From Bifidobacterium sp. (GTDB lineage Bacteria; Actinomycetota; Actinomycetes; Actinomycetales; Bifidobacteriaceae), in NCBI GenBank assembly GCA_024104275.1, contig JAGGHK010000001.1, positions 124,001-188,000 on the forward strand: DNA of 64,000 bases. Reading direction: 5' to 3'. Below, piece by piece: positions 1 to 9,232 of the stretch (the first letter of the stretch is position 1; each line of letters starts with the position of its first letter). The position numbers were made by a program, and so were the translations under genes. A model generated the notes under the pieces. It was not told the origin of the DNA. It made no database searches and was given only the letters and a program-made list of their open reading frames with translations.

Positions 1-826
1 CCTCGCCCCTTCGGTCTGGAACAACTTCCAGAAGGCTCCCGACACCGCTGCGGTCACGCTGGTCGCTGTCCTGCTCATCGCGGTGCTCTTCAAAGGCCTG
101 CTAGGCCGCCTGAACATCCTGCTCGGCGTGCTGGTCGGTTACGCCTACGCCTGCTTGCGCGGACAGGTCGATTTCGCCGCGGTCGGCAGGGCCGCATGGA
201 TCGGCTTCCCGCACTTCCATCTCCCGCAGGTCGACTTCTCCGTGCTGCCGATGTTCATCCCGGTGGTCATGGTCCTGATCGCCGAGAACGTCGGCCACGT
301 CAAGTCGGTGGCGCAGATGACCGGCCGCAACTATGACGACCACATCGGCACCGCCCTGTTCGCCGACGGCCTGGGGACCACGATCGCCGGATTCGGCGGC
401 GGCTCCGGCACCACCACCTACGGTGAGAATATCGGCGTGATGGCTGCCACCCGCGTCTATTCCACCGCCGCCTACTGGTGCGCCGCCGCCTTTGCCCTCA
501 TCCTGAGCCTCTGCCCGAAGTTCGGCGCCATCATCAACACGATTCCCGCCGGTGTGCTCGGCGGCGTGACCACCCTGCTCTACGGCATGATCGGCATGGT
601 CGGCGTGCGCATCTGGGTAGACAACCACGTCGACTTCGGCAAGCCGCTCAACAACATGACCGCTGCGGTCACGATGATTATCGGCATCGCCGACTTCGGC
701 TTCGCCGTCTCCGGTGTCAAGTTCAACGGCATCGCCATCGGCACCGTCGCGGTGCTCGTGATGTATCACGGCCTGCGCGCCATCGGCCGTGCCACCGGCG
801 CCATCGCCAAGGACGGCACCGAGTGA
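1..826 (+). CDS. uraA: Uracil/xanthine permease (NCS2 family), C-terminal part
   Basis: The gene enters from the left edge; its frame is open from base 2, so about 275 C-terminal residues are present and no start is visible. The protein would import uracil (or xanthine) across the membrane by proton symport. The motif TTYGENIGVMA, encoded around 412-445, is the substrate-binding helix signature of UraA-type NCS2 carriers, including the conserved glutamate. An upstream A-E-N-V-G-H-V stretch matches another carrier-core motif. Several hydrophobic segments follow to the C-terminus. A 14-bp hairpin lies right after the stop. The family is secure; uracil rather than xanthine is inferred from closeness to UraA. 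Confidence 0.9.
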   Translation, partial: LAPSVWNNFQKAPDTAAVTLVAVLLIAVLFKGLLGRLNILLGVLVGYAYACLRGQVDFAAVGRAAWIGFPHFHLPQVDFSVLPMFIPVVMVLIAENVGHVKSVAQMTGRNYDDHIGTALFADGLGTTIAGFGGGSGTTTYGENIGVMAATRVYSTAAYWCAAAFALILSLCPKFGAIINTIPAGVLGGVTTLLYGMIGMVGVRIWVDNHVDFGKPLNNMTAAVTMIIGIADFGFAVSGVKFNGIAIGTVAVLVMYHGLRAIGRATGAIAKDGTE

Positions 827-837
827 TGGAGCGGTAA

Positions 838-874
838 TCGCTGAGATTGCTCTTTGACGAAGCAATCTCAGCGA
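838..874 (+). terminator. Hairpin after uraA
   Basis: Perfect 14-bp inverted repeat (838-851 with 861-874) around a 9-base loop, just past the uraA stop. There is no clear T-run after it, so it may be a weak intrinsic terminator or an mRNA 3'-end stabiliser. Confidence 0.55.
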
Positions 875-948
875 CATGCAACATGCCGGATGTGCAGAAG
901 GATCTGCCGTCCGGCTTTGCCATATATCGTGGCAAATATTGACATCTT

Positions 949-962
949 GTTGACTGCTCAAC
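949..962. promoter_or_regulatory. Candidate operator upstream of gluconokinase
   Basis: GTTGACTGCTCAAC is a palindrome with 5-base arms around CTGC, 43 bases before the gntK start, where a repressor could cover the promoter. I do not recognise the regulator. Read only as a candidate. Confidence 0.25.
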
Positions 963-1004
963 GCTATGTTTTAAAGTAGAAGCAGTACTAACAGGGGGTT
1001 CATT

Positions 1005-1517
1005 GTGAGCACACACATCATTGTCATGGGCGTTTCGGGATGTGGAAAAACCACTGTGGCCCAAGCGCTTGCGGACAAATTCGGTTTCCAGATGGCCGAG
1101 GGAGACGATTTCCATCCCAAGGTCAACGTTGAGAAGATGAGTCATGGCATTCCCCTCAACGACGAGGACCGTTGGCCTTGGCTCAAGACCATCAACCAGT
1201 GGATGCGCGATCAGGATGCAAAAGGCGTGTCCACTGTCGTTTCCTGCTCTGCCCTGAAGCGTGCCTATCGTGACGTGTTGCGTCAGGATCTCGATGTGCT
1301 GTTCATCCATCTGGTAGGTTCCGAGGATTTGATCGGTTCGAGAATGAAGCAGCGCAAGGGGCACTATATGCCGGTTTCCTTGCTTCCCAGCCAGTTCGCG
1401 GACTTGGAGCCTTTGCAACCTGACGAAACGGGGTATGAAGTCGATATTTCAGGAAGTCCCGAACAGGTCGAGGAACGTGCGTTGGAAGCCGCCCGAAAAT
1501 ATATGGGGACTGACTGA
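1005..1517 (+). CDS. gntK: Gluconokinase
   Basis: ATP-dependent phosphorylation of gluconate to 6-phosphogluconate in the cytoplasm. The 170-residue length is typical of the GntK/IdnK family. The P-loop GVSGCGKTT is at residues 9-17 and the family's substrate-side motif GDDFHP at 33-38, followed by a conserved N-D-E-D-R-W-P-W-L stretch. The start is GTG at 1005, preceded by AGGGGG. It lies 243 bases before a 6-phosphogluconate dehydrogenase gene, so the two form a gluconate-use module: the kinase makes the substrate of its neighbour. A palindrome at 949-962 may be its operator. Confidence 0.93.
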   Translation: MSTHIIVMGVSGCGKTTVAQALADKFGFQMAEGDDFHPKVNVEKMSHGIPLNDEDRWPWLKTINQWMRDQDAKGVSTVVSCSALKRAYRDVLRQDLDVLFIHLVGSEDLIGSRMKQRKGHYMPVSLLPSQFADLEPLQPDETGYEVDISGSPEQVEERALEAARKYMGTD

Positions 1518-1760
1518 TAGGAATCGTTTCACGCTCGATACTCACTAAGTGACTGAATGAGGTGATGCCATCGCCGTAGAAGCAGCGTTGAAGTCTTTCG
1601 TCGCGTGTTGTTCCGGTTTTATTGTGGCGGGTCCCCGCCATTGCTTGGATTATAGTGGTTTCGGCATGCTCGTTTTGGTCTGACGATGTATCGGAAATGT
1701 CCAAGCTGTCGGAATCATAAGTAGAGTTTTATTGTTCAATATTTTTGATAGGTAGGAATA

Positions 1761-2636
<876 letters not shown>

Positions 2637-2659
2637 GTCCAGAACGTTTTGTGAGCGTA

Positions 2660-2713
2660 GGTTAAACCCGAAACGTCATTAATTAATTAGGTTCAAACCG
2701 AGACGTCATTAAT
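2660..2713. repeat. Two adjacent 24-bp imperfect direct repeats
   Basis: Copies at 2660-2683 and 2690-2713 differ at 3 of 24 positions and both end in ACGTCATTAAT. They sit between the gnd stop and the shared terminator. Function unknown; the ACGT core could be a protein site. Confidence 0.6.
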
Positions 2714-2715
2714 AT

Positions 2716-2750
2716 TGTGGGGTTCCGTCTACTAAAGACGGAACCCCACA
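2716..2750. terminator. Bidirectional terminator between gnd and brnQ
   Basis: Perfect 15-bp stem (2716-2730 with 2736-2750) and a 5-base loop, lying between two convergent genes. It is well placed to end both transcripts. Confidence 0.8.
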
Positions 2751-2779
2751 GACGTTTATAAGCCCAGGTTTCTTTGTGG

Positions 2780-4201
2780 CTACTTGCGACCACGCCGAAT
2801 CAGGCTGTCGATGATACCGATAATGATGCCGACGGCAGCAGGGATAAGCCAGGTTAGCTGTGCGTCATACAGCGGCAAATGAGCCAGCGCGTTGCTCACG
2901 GAAGTGACGGTAAGCCCGAAGACAGCAAGCAGCTTGACGATGCAGTCGAAGATGGTGTAAATGGCGACCAACAGCACTGTCCAGAAATAGACTCGTGAGA
3001 ATTTGGAGGCGAACGGCTTTTCGACCAGATTGAGTAGTATCAGCACGATGGCGATGGGGTAGAGCGCGCCGAGCACGGGCAGCGAGACAGTGATGATGGC
3101 GCTCAGGCCGGCGTTTGAGACGATGAAACTGAAGATGGCGAAGATGACGCTCCATGCGCGGTACTTGACCGGATGGCCGAAAACGGTGGGGAAGTTGTCT
3201 TCGAAATAGGTCGCGCAGGTCGAGATGAGGCCCGTGCAGACGTTGAAGCAGGCCAGCACGAAGATAAGGCCCACGAAGGCGGTGCCGATGGAGCCGAATG
3301 CCGAGGTGGTGAGGTTGGTCAGCACGGTGGCGCCGGTGTCGTTCTTGCCATTGGCGGATTTGATGGTTCCGCTCACCGCGCCGATGAAGGAAAGCGCAGC
3401 GTAGATGAGAATGAGTAAAATTCCGGCCCCGGTTCCGGCGATGCCGGTTTCGCGGCGGTTCGCTTTGGTGTCGGTGACGCCGAACTCCGAAATATTGGCC
3501 GAGATGACGATGCCGAAGTAGAGCGCAGCCAGAAGATCCATGGTCTGATAGCCGTTGATAAAGCCGTAGATCAGCGAACCGTGGGCGTAATCGCCGAACG
3601 GCTTGCCGAGCGGCGCGTGGCTGATGAAGATGCAGGCGACGAACATGACGACTATGAGCACCAGGAGTAGCGGGCCCATGAAACGGCCGAGCGATTTGGA
3701 GAGCCTTTCGGGGTGTTGGCTCAGGATGAACGAGAGCGTGAAGAAGACCAGCGAATAGACCAACAGTGCCAAGCGGTTATTTTCACCTGCGAATGGGGTG
3801 ATGGCCATTTCGTAAGAGGTCGTGGCCGTGCGCGGGATGGCGAAGCAGGGGCCGATGGCCATGATGATGACGAAAGCCAGCACTGCGGCGAACTTGGGAG
3901 AGACGCGCGAGGCGAGGTGCTCGAATCCTCCGGCCGAGGCCACGGCCAATACGCCCAAAATTGGCAGGCCTACTGCTGAAACGATGAAGCCGATGGTGGC
4001 CGGCAGTGCCGCGGATTGTGCCTGAGCGCCCATCAACGGCGGGAAGATGAGGTTGCCCGCCCCAAAGAACATGGAGAAGAAGGTAAACGCAATGACCAAC
4101 CGGTGCTTGCCTGAAAGTTTCATCAATTTCGGGCTTTCGGCCATTTGCTGGGAGCCGTCGTTGGTTTTTTGGTCGACGGTTTCGTTCGTTGTTTGGGACA
4201 T
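2780..4201 (-). CDS. brnQ: Branched-chain amino acid carrier (LIVCS family)
   Basis: A 473-residue, very hydrophobic protein with about 12 membrane segments; BrnQ-family carriers take up leucine, isoleucine and valine with Na+ or H+. The N-terminal helix reads GAGNLIFPP, the hallmark of the family (around residues 48-56), preceded by a 30-residue hydrophilic tail rich in Q, N and K. ATG start at 4201. It is a single gene converging with gnd over a strong terminator and diverging from the UPF0182 gene. No regulator is visible nearby. Confidence 0.92.
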   Translation of the reverse strand: MSQTTNETVDQKTNDGSQQMAESPKLMKLSGKHRLVIAFTFFSMFFGAGNLIFPPLMGAQAQSAALPATIGFIVSAVGLPILGVLAVASAGGFEHLASRVSPKFAAVLAFVIIMAIGPCFAIPRTATTSYEMAITPFAGENNRLALLVYSLVFFTLSFILSQHPERLSKSLGRFMGPLLLVLIVVMFVACIFISHAPLGKPFGDYAHGSLIYGFINGYQTMDLLAALYFGIVISANISEFGVTDTKANRRETGIAGTGAGILLILIYAALSFIGAVSGTIKSANGKNDTGATVLTNLTTSAFGSIGTAFVGLIFVLACFNVCTGLISTCATYFEDNFPTVFGHPVKYRAWSVIFAIFSFIVSNAGLSAIITVSLPVLGALYPIAIVLILLNLVEKPFASKFSRVYFWTVLLVAIYTIFDCIVKLLAVFGLTVTSVSNALAHLPLYDAQLTWLIPAAVGIIIGIIDSLIRRGRK

Positions 4202-4561
4202 GCTGGCTCCTGGGTATTTTGTATTGCAACAATCATCACATGATGCACGCTGATGAGCTCACTATATAACAAAGGCTGGTTGAGTTCGTCATTATGGGGT
4301 TTCTTGGCCGGTTTTTCAAATGTTCTCGGTTCGCTTTTGAAGGCATTGCAATTGCGTGCTGTCATCGTGACATATCGTTGGAAGCGTGATGTGCTGCTTT
4401 CGACTTTCGGCAGGAGAGTGCTCTATATGGTATTGATACAAGAGGGTTTCGTCCGATTGTGACAGCCGGTTTGATGTATTGCAATTAGATGATAAACAAT
4501 ATTATGTAACTATATGATTCGCTCAAAGGTGACGGGCGACACCTTTCGGTACGATTAAGGC
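4202..4561. other. Divergent promoter region, no gene seen
   Basis: 360 AT-richer bases between brnQ (leftward) and the UPF0182 gene (rightward). Short open frames here have no credible ribosome site or codon bias. A partial palindrome (TCATCACATGATG) at about 4235-4247 is a weak operator candidate for brnQ. Confidence 0.5.
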
Positions 4562-7500
4562 ATGTCCTTCTTTGACTTTTTCGGCGGGTTCCCGGACCCG
4601 CGCAATGGTTCCAATCGTTACCGCAAGAACGAGGATGACGACGACCCCACGATTCTGCATATCCATACCGACGGCGACGACGACGCCCATGCGGGAGGCA
4701 GGCGTCCTAATTTTTCGGCAAGTGATTTCTGGCCGCCGCGGGGCGGCAACGGCAATCCGCGTCTGACACGTCGTCCGAATTCGAAGTCTCAAGGCTCATC
4801 CAAGGGGACAAAAGTCTTCATAGGCGTGGTCGTCGTTGTGGTGTTGATTCTGGCGCTGCTTTTCGGCCTCGATCATTTCGTCACTGATCTGATGTGGTTT
4901 GGACAGCTCGGCTTCCAATCGGTGGTGTGGACGCAACTTTGGACGAAGGTCGGTCTGTGGGTCGCCTTCGCCGTGTTGATGGCGCTGGTGAGTTACTTTG
5001 CTGCCACCATGGCCATCCGCAAGCGCCCGGATTCCGCCGACGGTTCCAAGATCCGCGTCAGAGGCGATGTGGTTGAAGTCGGTAAATCGGTAAGCTCGAA
5101 ATCCGCTAGGAAAGTCGCGGTAATCGTTTCATTGATCGTCGGCCTCATTTTTGGTGCACAGTTCAACTCGAACTGGTCCGAAGTTTTGCTGATGTTCCAT
5201 GCCCAACGTTTCGGTGTCACCGACCCGCAATTCGGCATCGACAACGGCTTCTACGTCTTCATCCTTCCCGGTGTCAATCTGATGCTCTCCGCGCTTCGAA
5301 TGTTGCTGTTCTTCGGACTGCTCTTCTCGGTGATCACCCACTTCGCCATGGGCGGCATCCGCATCACCATGCCGGTCAACGACCACGGCATCATGACCAT
5401 GACCAAGTATGCGCGTCGCCAGATCAGCGTCTGGTTCATCCTCAACATGCTTGCCTGGTCCGTTCGTCAGGTCATCGGCGTCTTCAATACGCTTACCCAA
5501 AGCGGCAACCGTTTCACCGGTGCTGATTACACCACGGTTCATGCCAACGTTCCGGTGACGTTCATCCTTGCCGCGCTGACCGCGATTCTTGGTGTGCTGC
5601 TGGGCATTTGGCTTATGCGTTCCCACTCCTTCGACGGACCAGCTTCGCCTGATGTGCGTGTGGTGGCCGCCGTCAAGGCGTGGCGCGTGCCCATGATCGC
5701 CATCGCCGCCGTCGTGGTCGTGGCCGTCGTGCTCGGCATGCTCTGGCCGATGCTCCTGCAGCGTTTCAAGGTCAGCCCGAACGAACAGGAAATGGAATCG
5801 TCCTATATCGCCCGCAATATCAAGGCGACGCAGCAGGCCTACGGCCTCGACAAGGTGAAGGTCGGCGGCTACAACGCCACCACCCACGGCCAGTCCGGTG
5901 CGCTCGCGAGTGACCCGGAGACCACCGCGCAGATTCGCCTGCTCGACCCTGAGGTCATTTCACCGACCTTCAAGCAGTTGCAGCAGTCCAAGCAGTATTA
6001 CATGTTTGCCGATTCGCTGGCGGTCGATAAGTACGATATCGATGGCAAAAGCCAGGATACCGTCATCGCCGCCCGCGAGCTCAATGTCAACGGCAACGAC
6101 AACCGCAACTGGGTCAACGACCATACCGTCTTTACACACGGCTATGGCGTCGTCGCCGCTTACGGCAACAAGGTGACCAGCGACGGCAACCCCGAGTTCT
6201 TCGAATCCGGCATTCCCACCCAAGGCAAACTGACCAAGTCGCAGCACTATGAGCCGCGCATCTACTTCTCGCCGAACTCGCCGGAATACTCCATCGTCGG
6301 CTCGCCCAAGGGCACTGCACCGTGGGAGTTCGACTATCCGAAGGGTTCCACAGGCGCTTCCAACACCTTCGAAGGCAACGGTGGTCCGAAGGTCAACAAC
6401 ATGCTGACCCGCCTGCTCTACGCCATCCGTTTCGGCAGCGATCAGATCTTCTTCTCCGACCGTGTCACTTCGGATTCGCAGATTCTTTATGATCGCAGTC
6501 CGCGTGACCGTGTGGCCAAGGTGGCGCCGTACTTGACCCTTGATGGTCGCGTGTATCCGGCTGTCGTCAATGGCCGCGTGAAGTGGATCGTCGACGGCTA
6601 TACGACTTCGGCCGCCTATCCCTATTCCCAGATGACCGATCTTGGTGTGGCCACTCAGGATTCGACCACAATCACTTCCAAGACCGTGCAAGGGCTCAAT
6701 TCGCAGCCCGCCAACTACATTCGCAACTCGGTGAAGGCCACGGTCGATGCCTACGACGGTTCGGTCGACCTCTACACCTGGGACACCAAGGATCCGGTTA
6801 TCAAGGCTTGGCAGAATATCTTCCCGGGCCAATACCATCCGATTTCCGATATCTCCGGTGAGCTGATGAGCCACTTGCGCTACCCGGAAAGCCTCTTCAA
6901 GGTCCAGCGCCAGCTTTTGGCCAAGTACCACGTCACCAGCCCTGGCCAGTTCTTCTCGGGCGAGGACTTCTGGCAGACGCCGGTCGACCCCACCGAGGCC
7001 CAGGACGCGCAGCAACGCGATGTGTTGCAGCCGCCGTACTATCTGACGCTGAAGACCGGTGGATCGAAACGACCGCTCTTCTCGCTGACCTCGACGTATA
7101 TTCCTGCAGGGAGTTCCACGCGTGAGATTTTGACTGGCTTCCTCTCGGTCGATTCCGACGCCGGGGACACCAAGGGCAAGATAGGACCGAATTACGGCAC
7201 GATACGATTGCAGGAGTTGCCGAAGGACGCCAATGTGCCCGGTCCCGGACAGGCACAGAACAACTTCAACTCGAACGCGGACGTCTCCAAGGAACTCAAT
7301 CTTTTGGGAACCGGCTCCACCAAGGTGGTGCGCGGCAACCTCCTGACCCTGCCGTTGGGTGGCGGTTTGGTCTACGTCGAGCCTGTGTATGTCAAGTCCA
7401 GCGGCGCCACCAGCTTCCCGCTGTTGAAGAAGGTCCTCGTGGCCTTCGGCGATCAGGTCGGTTTTGCGGATACCTTGGATGAAGCGCTCGATCAGGTCTT

Positions 7501-7816
7501 CGGCGGTGATTCCGGTGCTTCCGCGGGTGATGCCGAAAACAAGGGCGGTGCTGCAGCCGGCGGTTCGACCTCGTCCGGCAGCTCCGGGGCTCAAGGCGAC
7601 ACCTCCGGCAAGGTCGATAACAAGACCGGCACTGCCGGTTCTTCCGGCACGGCTGCCAGCAATCCTGACCTGAAGGACGCCTTGAGCAAGGCCGGACAGG
7701 CTATGAAGGATTCCGATGCCGCCATGAAGAAAGGCGACTGGGCCGCTTACGGCAAGGCTCAGCAGGATCTCAACGACCAGCTGAACCGCGCCCTGCAGTT
7801 GGAAGGCCAGCAGTAA
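4562..7816 (+). CDS. UPF0182 family giant membrane protein
   Basis: 1084 residues, typical for the actinobacterial UPF0182 (COG1615) family, whose function is unknown. A charged N-terminal tail (about 80 residues) is followed by about seven membrane segments up to about residue 405 (the first at about 84-105). A large, presumably extracytoplasmic domain of about 550 residues comes next, then a G/S/A-rich linker (about 980-1035) and an Ala/Lys/Gln-rich helical tail. The ATG is preceded by AAGG only one base away, an unusually close ribosome site. It has its own promoter region and is closed by a hairpin at 7841-7881. The family call is firm; no biochemical role can be given. Confidence 0.9.
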   Translation: MSFFDFFGGFPDPRNGSNRYRKNEDDDDPTILHIHTDGDDDAHAGGRRPNFSASDFWPPRGGNGNPRLTRRPNSKSQGSSKGTKVFIGVVVVVVLILALLFGLDHFVTDLMWFGQLGFQSVVWTQLWTKVGLWVAFAVLMALVSYFAATMAIRKRPDSADGSKIRVRGDVVEVGKSVSSKSARKVAVIVSLIVGLIFGAQFNSNWSEVLLMFHAQRFGVTDPQFGIDNGFYVFILPGVNLMLSALRMLLFFGLLFSVITHFAMGGIRITMPVNDHGIMTMTKYARRQISVWFILNMLAWSVRQVIGVFNTLTQSGNRFTGADYTTVHANVPVTFILAALTAILGVLLGIWLMRSHSFDGPASPDVRVVAAVKAWRVPMIAIAAVVVVAVVLGMLWPMLLQRFKVSPNEQEMESSYIARNIKATQQAYGLDKVKVGGYNATTHGQSGALASDPETTAQIRLLDPEVISPTFKQLQQSKQYYMFADSLAVDKYDIDGKSQDTVIAARELNVNGNDNRNWVNDHTVFTHGYGVVAAYGNKVTSDGNPEFFESGIPTQGKLTKSQHYEPRIYFSPNSPEYSIVGSPKGTAPWEFDYPKGSTGASNTFEGNGGPKVNNMLTRLLYAIRFGSDQIFFSDRVTSDSQILYDRSPRDRVAKVAPYLTLDGRVYPAVVNGRVKWIVDGYTTSAAYPYSQMTDLGVATQDSTTITSKTVQGLNSQPANYIRNSVKATVDAYDGSVDLYTWDTKDPVIKAWQNIFPGQYHPISDISGELMSHLRYPESLFKVQRQLLAKYHVTSPGQFFSGEDFWQTPVDPTEAQDAQQRDVLQPPYYLTLKTGGSKRPLFSLTSTYIPAGSSTREILTGFLSVDSDAGDTKGKIGPNYGTIRLQELPKDANVPGPGQAQNNFNSNADVSKELNLLGTGSTKVVRGNLLTLPLGGGLVYVEPVYVKSSGATSFPLLKKVLVAFGDQVGFADTLDEALDQVFGGDSGASAGDAENKGGAAAGGSTSSGSSGAQGDTSGKVDNKTGTAGSSGTAASNPDLKDALSKAGQAMKDSDAAMKKGDWAAYGKAQQDLNDQLNRALQLEGQQ

Positions 7817-7840
7817 TAAGTCGGTAAACCGTAATAACGG

Positions 7841-7881
7841 CGTTGTATGAACAGCAGTATTCCGATACTGTTCATACAACG
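7841..7881 (+). terminator. Hairpin terminator after UPF0182 gene
   Basis: 14-bp perfect stem (7841-7854 with 7868-7881). An alternative inner stem CAGTAT/ATACTG competes with it. AT-rich sequence follows. Confidence 0.65.
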
Positions 7882-7948
7882 CTGTTACTATATTCAAACA
7901 ATAAGTGTTAGAAATTAGAAAAGCGCGGAAGTGAAACGAGGAGCAGTC

Positions 7949-8440
7949 ATGATTCGACCGGCGTTGGACAGCGATTTGCAGGCAATCACCGATATCTACA
8001 ACGAGGCGGTCATCGCGGGCGGATCCACGGCCGATCTAAAGCCGCGAACACTCGAGCAGCGCCGCGAATGGGTGGCCGAGCATGAACCGCGCCGCGATTT
8101 TCCTGTGGTCGTCTTGGAAGATAAGAACGGGAAGGTAGTCGGTTTCGGCTCCTTGTCACGTTTCCATCCTCGCGCGGGTTACGACGGCGTTGTCGAGCTG
8201 AGCTATTACATCGCCACCGCCGCGCAATATCAAGGATATGGTACCCAGATGGTCTCCTGGCTCATCAACAAAGCCAGGGAACTTGGCAACCGCAAGGCCA
8301 TCGGTTTGATTTTCGCCAGCAACACCGGTTCCATCGCCCTGATGAAGCACTTCGGTTTTACCCGCTACGGCTTCCTTCCTAAGGCCTGCTGGGACGGCCA
8401 TGGCTACCTCGATATGTCCTATTGGTATCTCGATCTGTGA
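7949..8440 (+). CDS. GNAT N-acetyltransferase (phosphinothricin acetyltransferase-like)
   Basis: 163 residues from the ATG at 7949, chosen because GAGGAG lies five bases upstream; the frame is open from a GTG at 7931. The N-terminus IRPALDSDLQAITDIYNEAV and the late GFTRYGFLPKACWD region fit the Pat/MddA-like branch that acetylates phosphinothricin-type compounds or methionine sulfoximine. The acetyl-CoA loop is Y-Q-G-Y-G-T, a slightly relaxed form of Q/RxxGxG/A. Single gene between two intergenic spaces. The natural substrate is unknown. Confidence 0.8.
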   Translation: MIRPALDSDLQAITDIYNEAVIAGGSTADLKPRTLEQRREWVAEHEPRRDFPVVVLEDKNGKVVGFGSLSRFHPRAGYDGVVELSYYIATAAQYQGYGTQMVSWLINKARELGNRKAIGLIFASNTGSIALMKHFGFTRYGFLPKACWDGHGYLDMSYWYLDL

Positions 8441-8632
8441 TGTAGCGGGATTGATTTCCTTCGGCCGCCGTGTTCGTCGTTAGGCGTAGCCAAGCGTCGG
8501 TTGGAATCGGTATGATTGATATCAGATAACCGCGTTTTCGGTGCATTTTGTCATGCTCGGATTGGGACGGTTGACGTGAATGGACCCGATATATCGTTTG
8601 TATATCGTTGACGAGAAGGAACGTGGCGCGAG

Positions 8633-9232
8633 ATGGCATCACAATTTTGGCTGATTGCGGGACTGGGCAACCCCGGAAAGAAATACGAAGGCACACGGCA
8701 CAACATGGGGTTCATGGTCGCCGACGTCTTGGCGGAGCGCTGGTCGGTGTCCCTGGGCGATCACAAGGGATTGGCAGAGTTGGGCAAAGGTGTGATGAAC
8801 CTCAGTGGCAAAAGCATGAAATTCTTCCTCGCCAAGCCGCTGACCTATATGAACGATTCCGGAGACGCCGTCTCATCGATTTCAGAGTATTACGATATCG
8901 ACCCAAGCAGGGTCATCGCCATCCATGACGATATGGATTTGGATTTCGGGCGCATCAAGGTCAAGGCCGGCGGCTCCGCAGGCGGGCACAACGGCATCCG
9001 TTCCATCGACAAATCACTGGGCACCAACAAGTATTCACGTGTCCGTATGGGCACGGGCCATGCCGCACGTGGCCCACACGCTCACGAAAACACGGTCAAC
9101 TGGGTACTCGGAGGTTTTTCCGCGGCTCAGCGCAAGGAGCTTCCCGAATTCCTCGCGGATGGCGCCGACGCGGTGGAAACCATCATGTTCGAAGGCATGA
9201 GCGAGGCGCAGGAGCGGTTCAATGGCCGCTGA
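8633..9232 (+). CDS. pth: Peptidyl-tRNA hydrolase
   Basis: Releases tRNA from stalled peptidyl-tRNA in the cytoplasm. 199 residues, normal for the family. The N-terminal GLGNPGKKYEGTRHNMGF carries the catalytic His (His23) and the conserved Asn13; HDDMDL near residue 103 carries the supporting Asp, followed by GGSAGGHNGI and the GxGxP-like region. ATG start at 8633. It overlaps mfd by 11 bases, so the two are probably co-transcribed and translationally coupled, an arrangement common in actinobacteria. Confidence 0.95.
   Translation: MASQFWLIAGLGNPGKKYEGTRHNMGFMVADVLAERWSVSLGDHKGLAELGKGVMNLSGKSMKFFLAKPLTYMNDSGDAVSSISEYYDIDPSRVIAIHDDMDLDFGRIKVKAGGSAGGHNGIRSIDKSLGTNKYSRVRMGTGHAARGPHAHENTVNWVLGGFSAAQRKELPEFLADGADAVETIMFEGMSEAQERFNGR

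Noticed and set aside
101..961. 286-codon frame opposite the uracil permease and across the terminator
   Set aside because: Asp/Gly/His-rich shadow of a membrane gene; the sense strand has a clear NCS2 signature.
949..962. Third copy of the eno/pyk LacI-type operator at gntK
   Set aside because: The palindrome lacks the central ACG(C) and the TGT/ACA ends of the eno and pyk sites, so it is listed only as an unrelated candidate.
5960..7897. Long open frame on the minus strand opposite the UPF0182 gene
   Set aside because: It is a by-product of GC-rich third positions in the sense gene; the product is low-complexity Gly/Arg/Val/Asp-rich with no domain or ribosome site.
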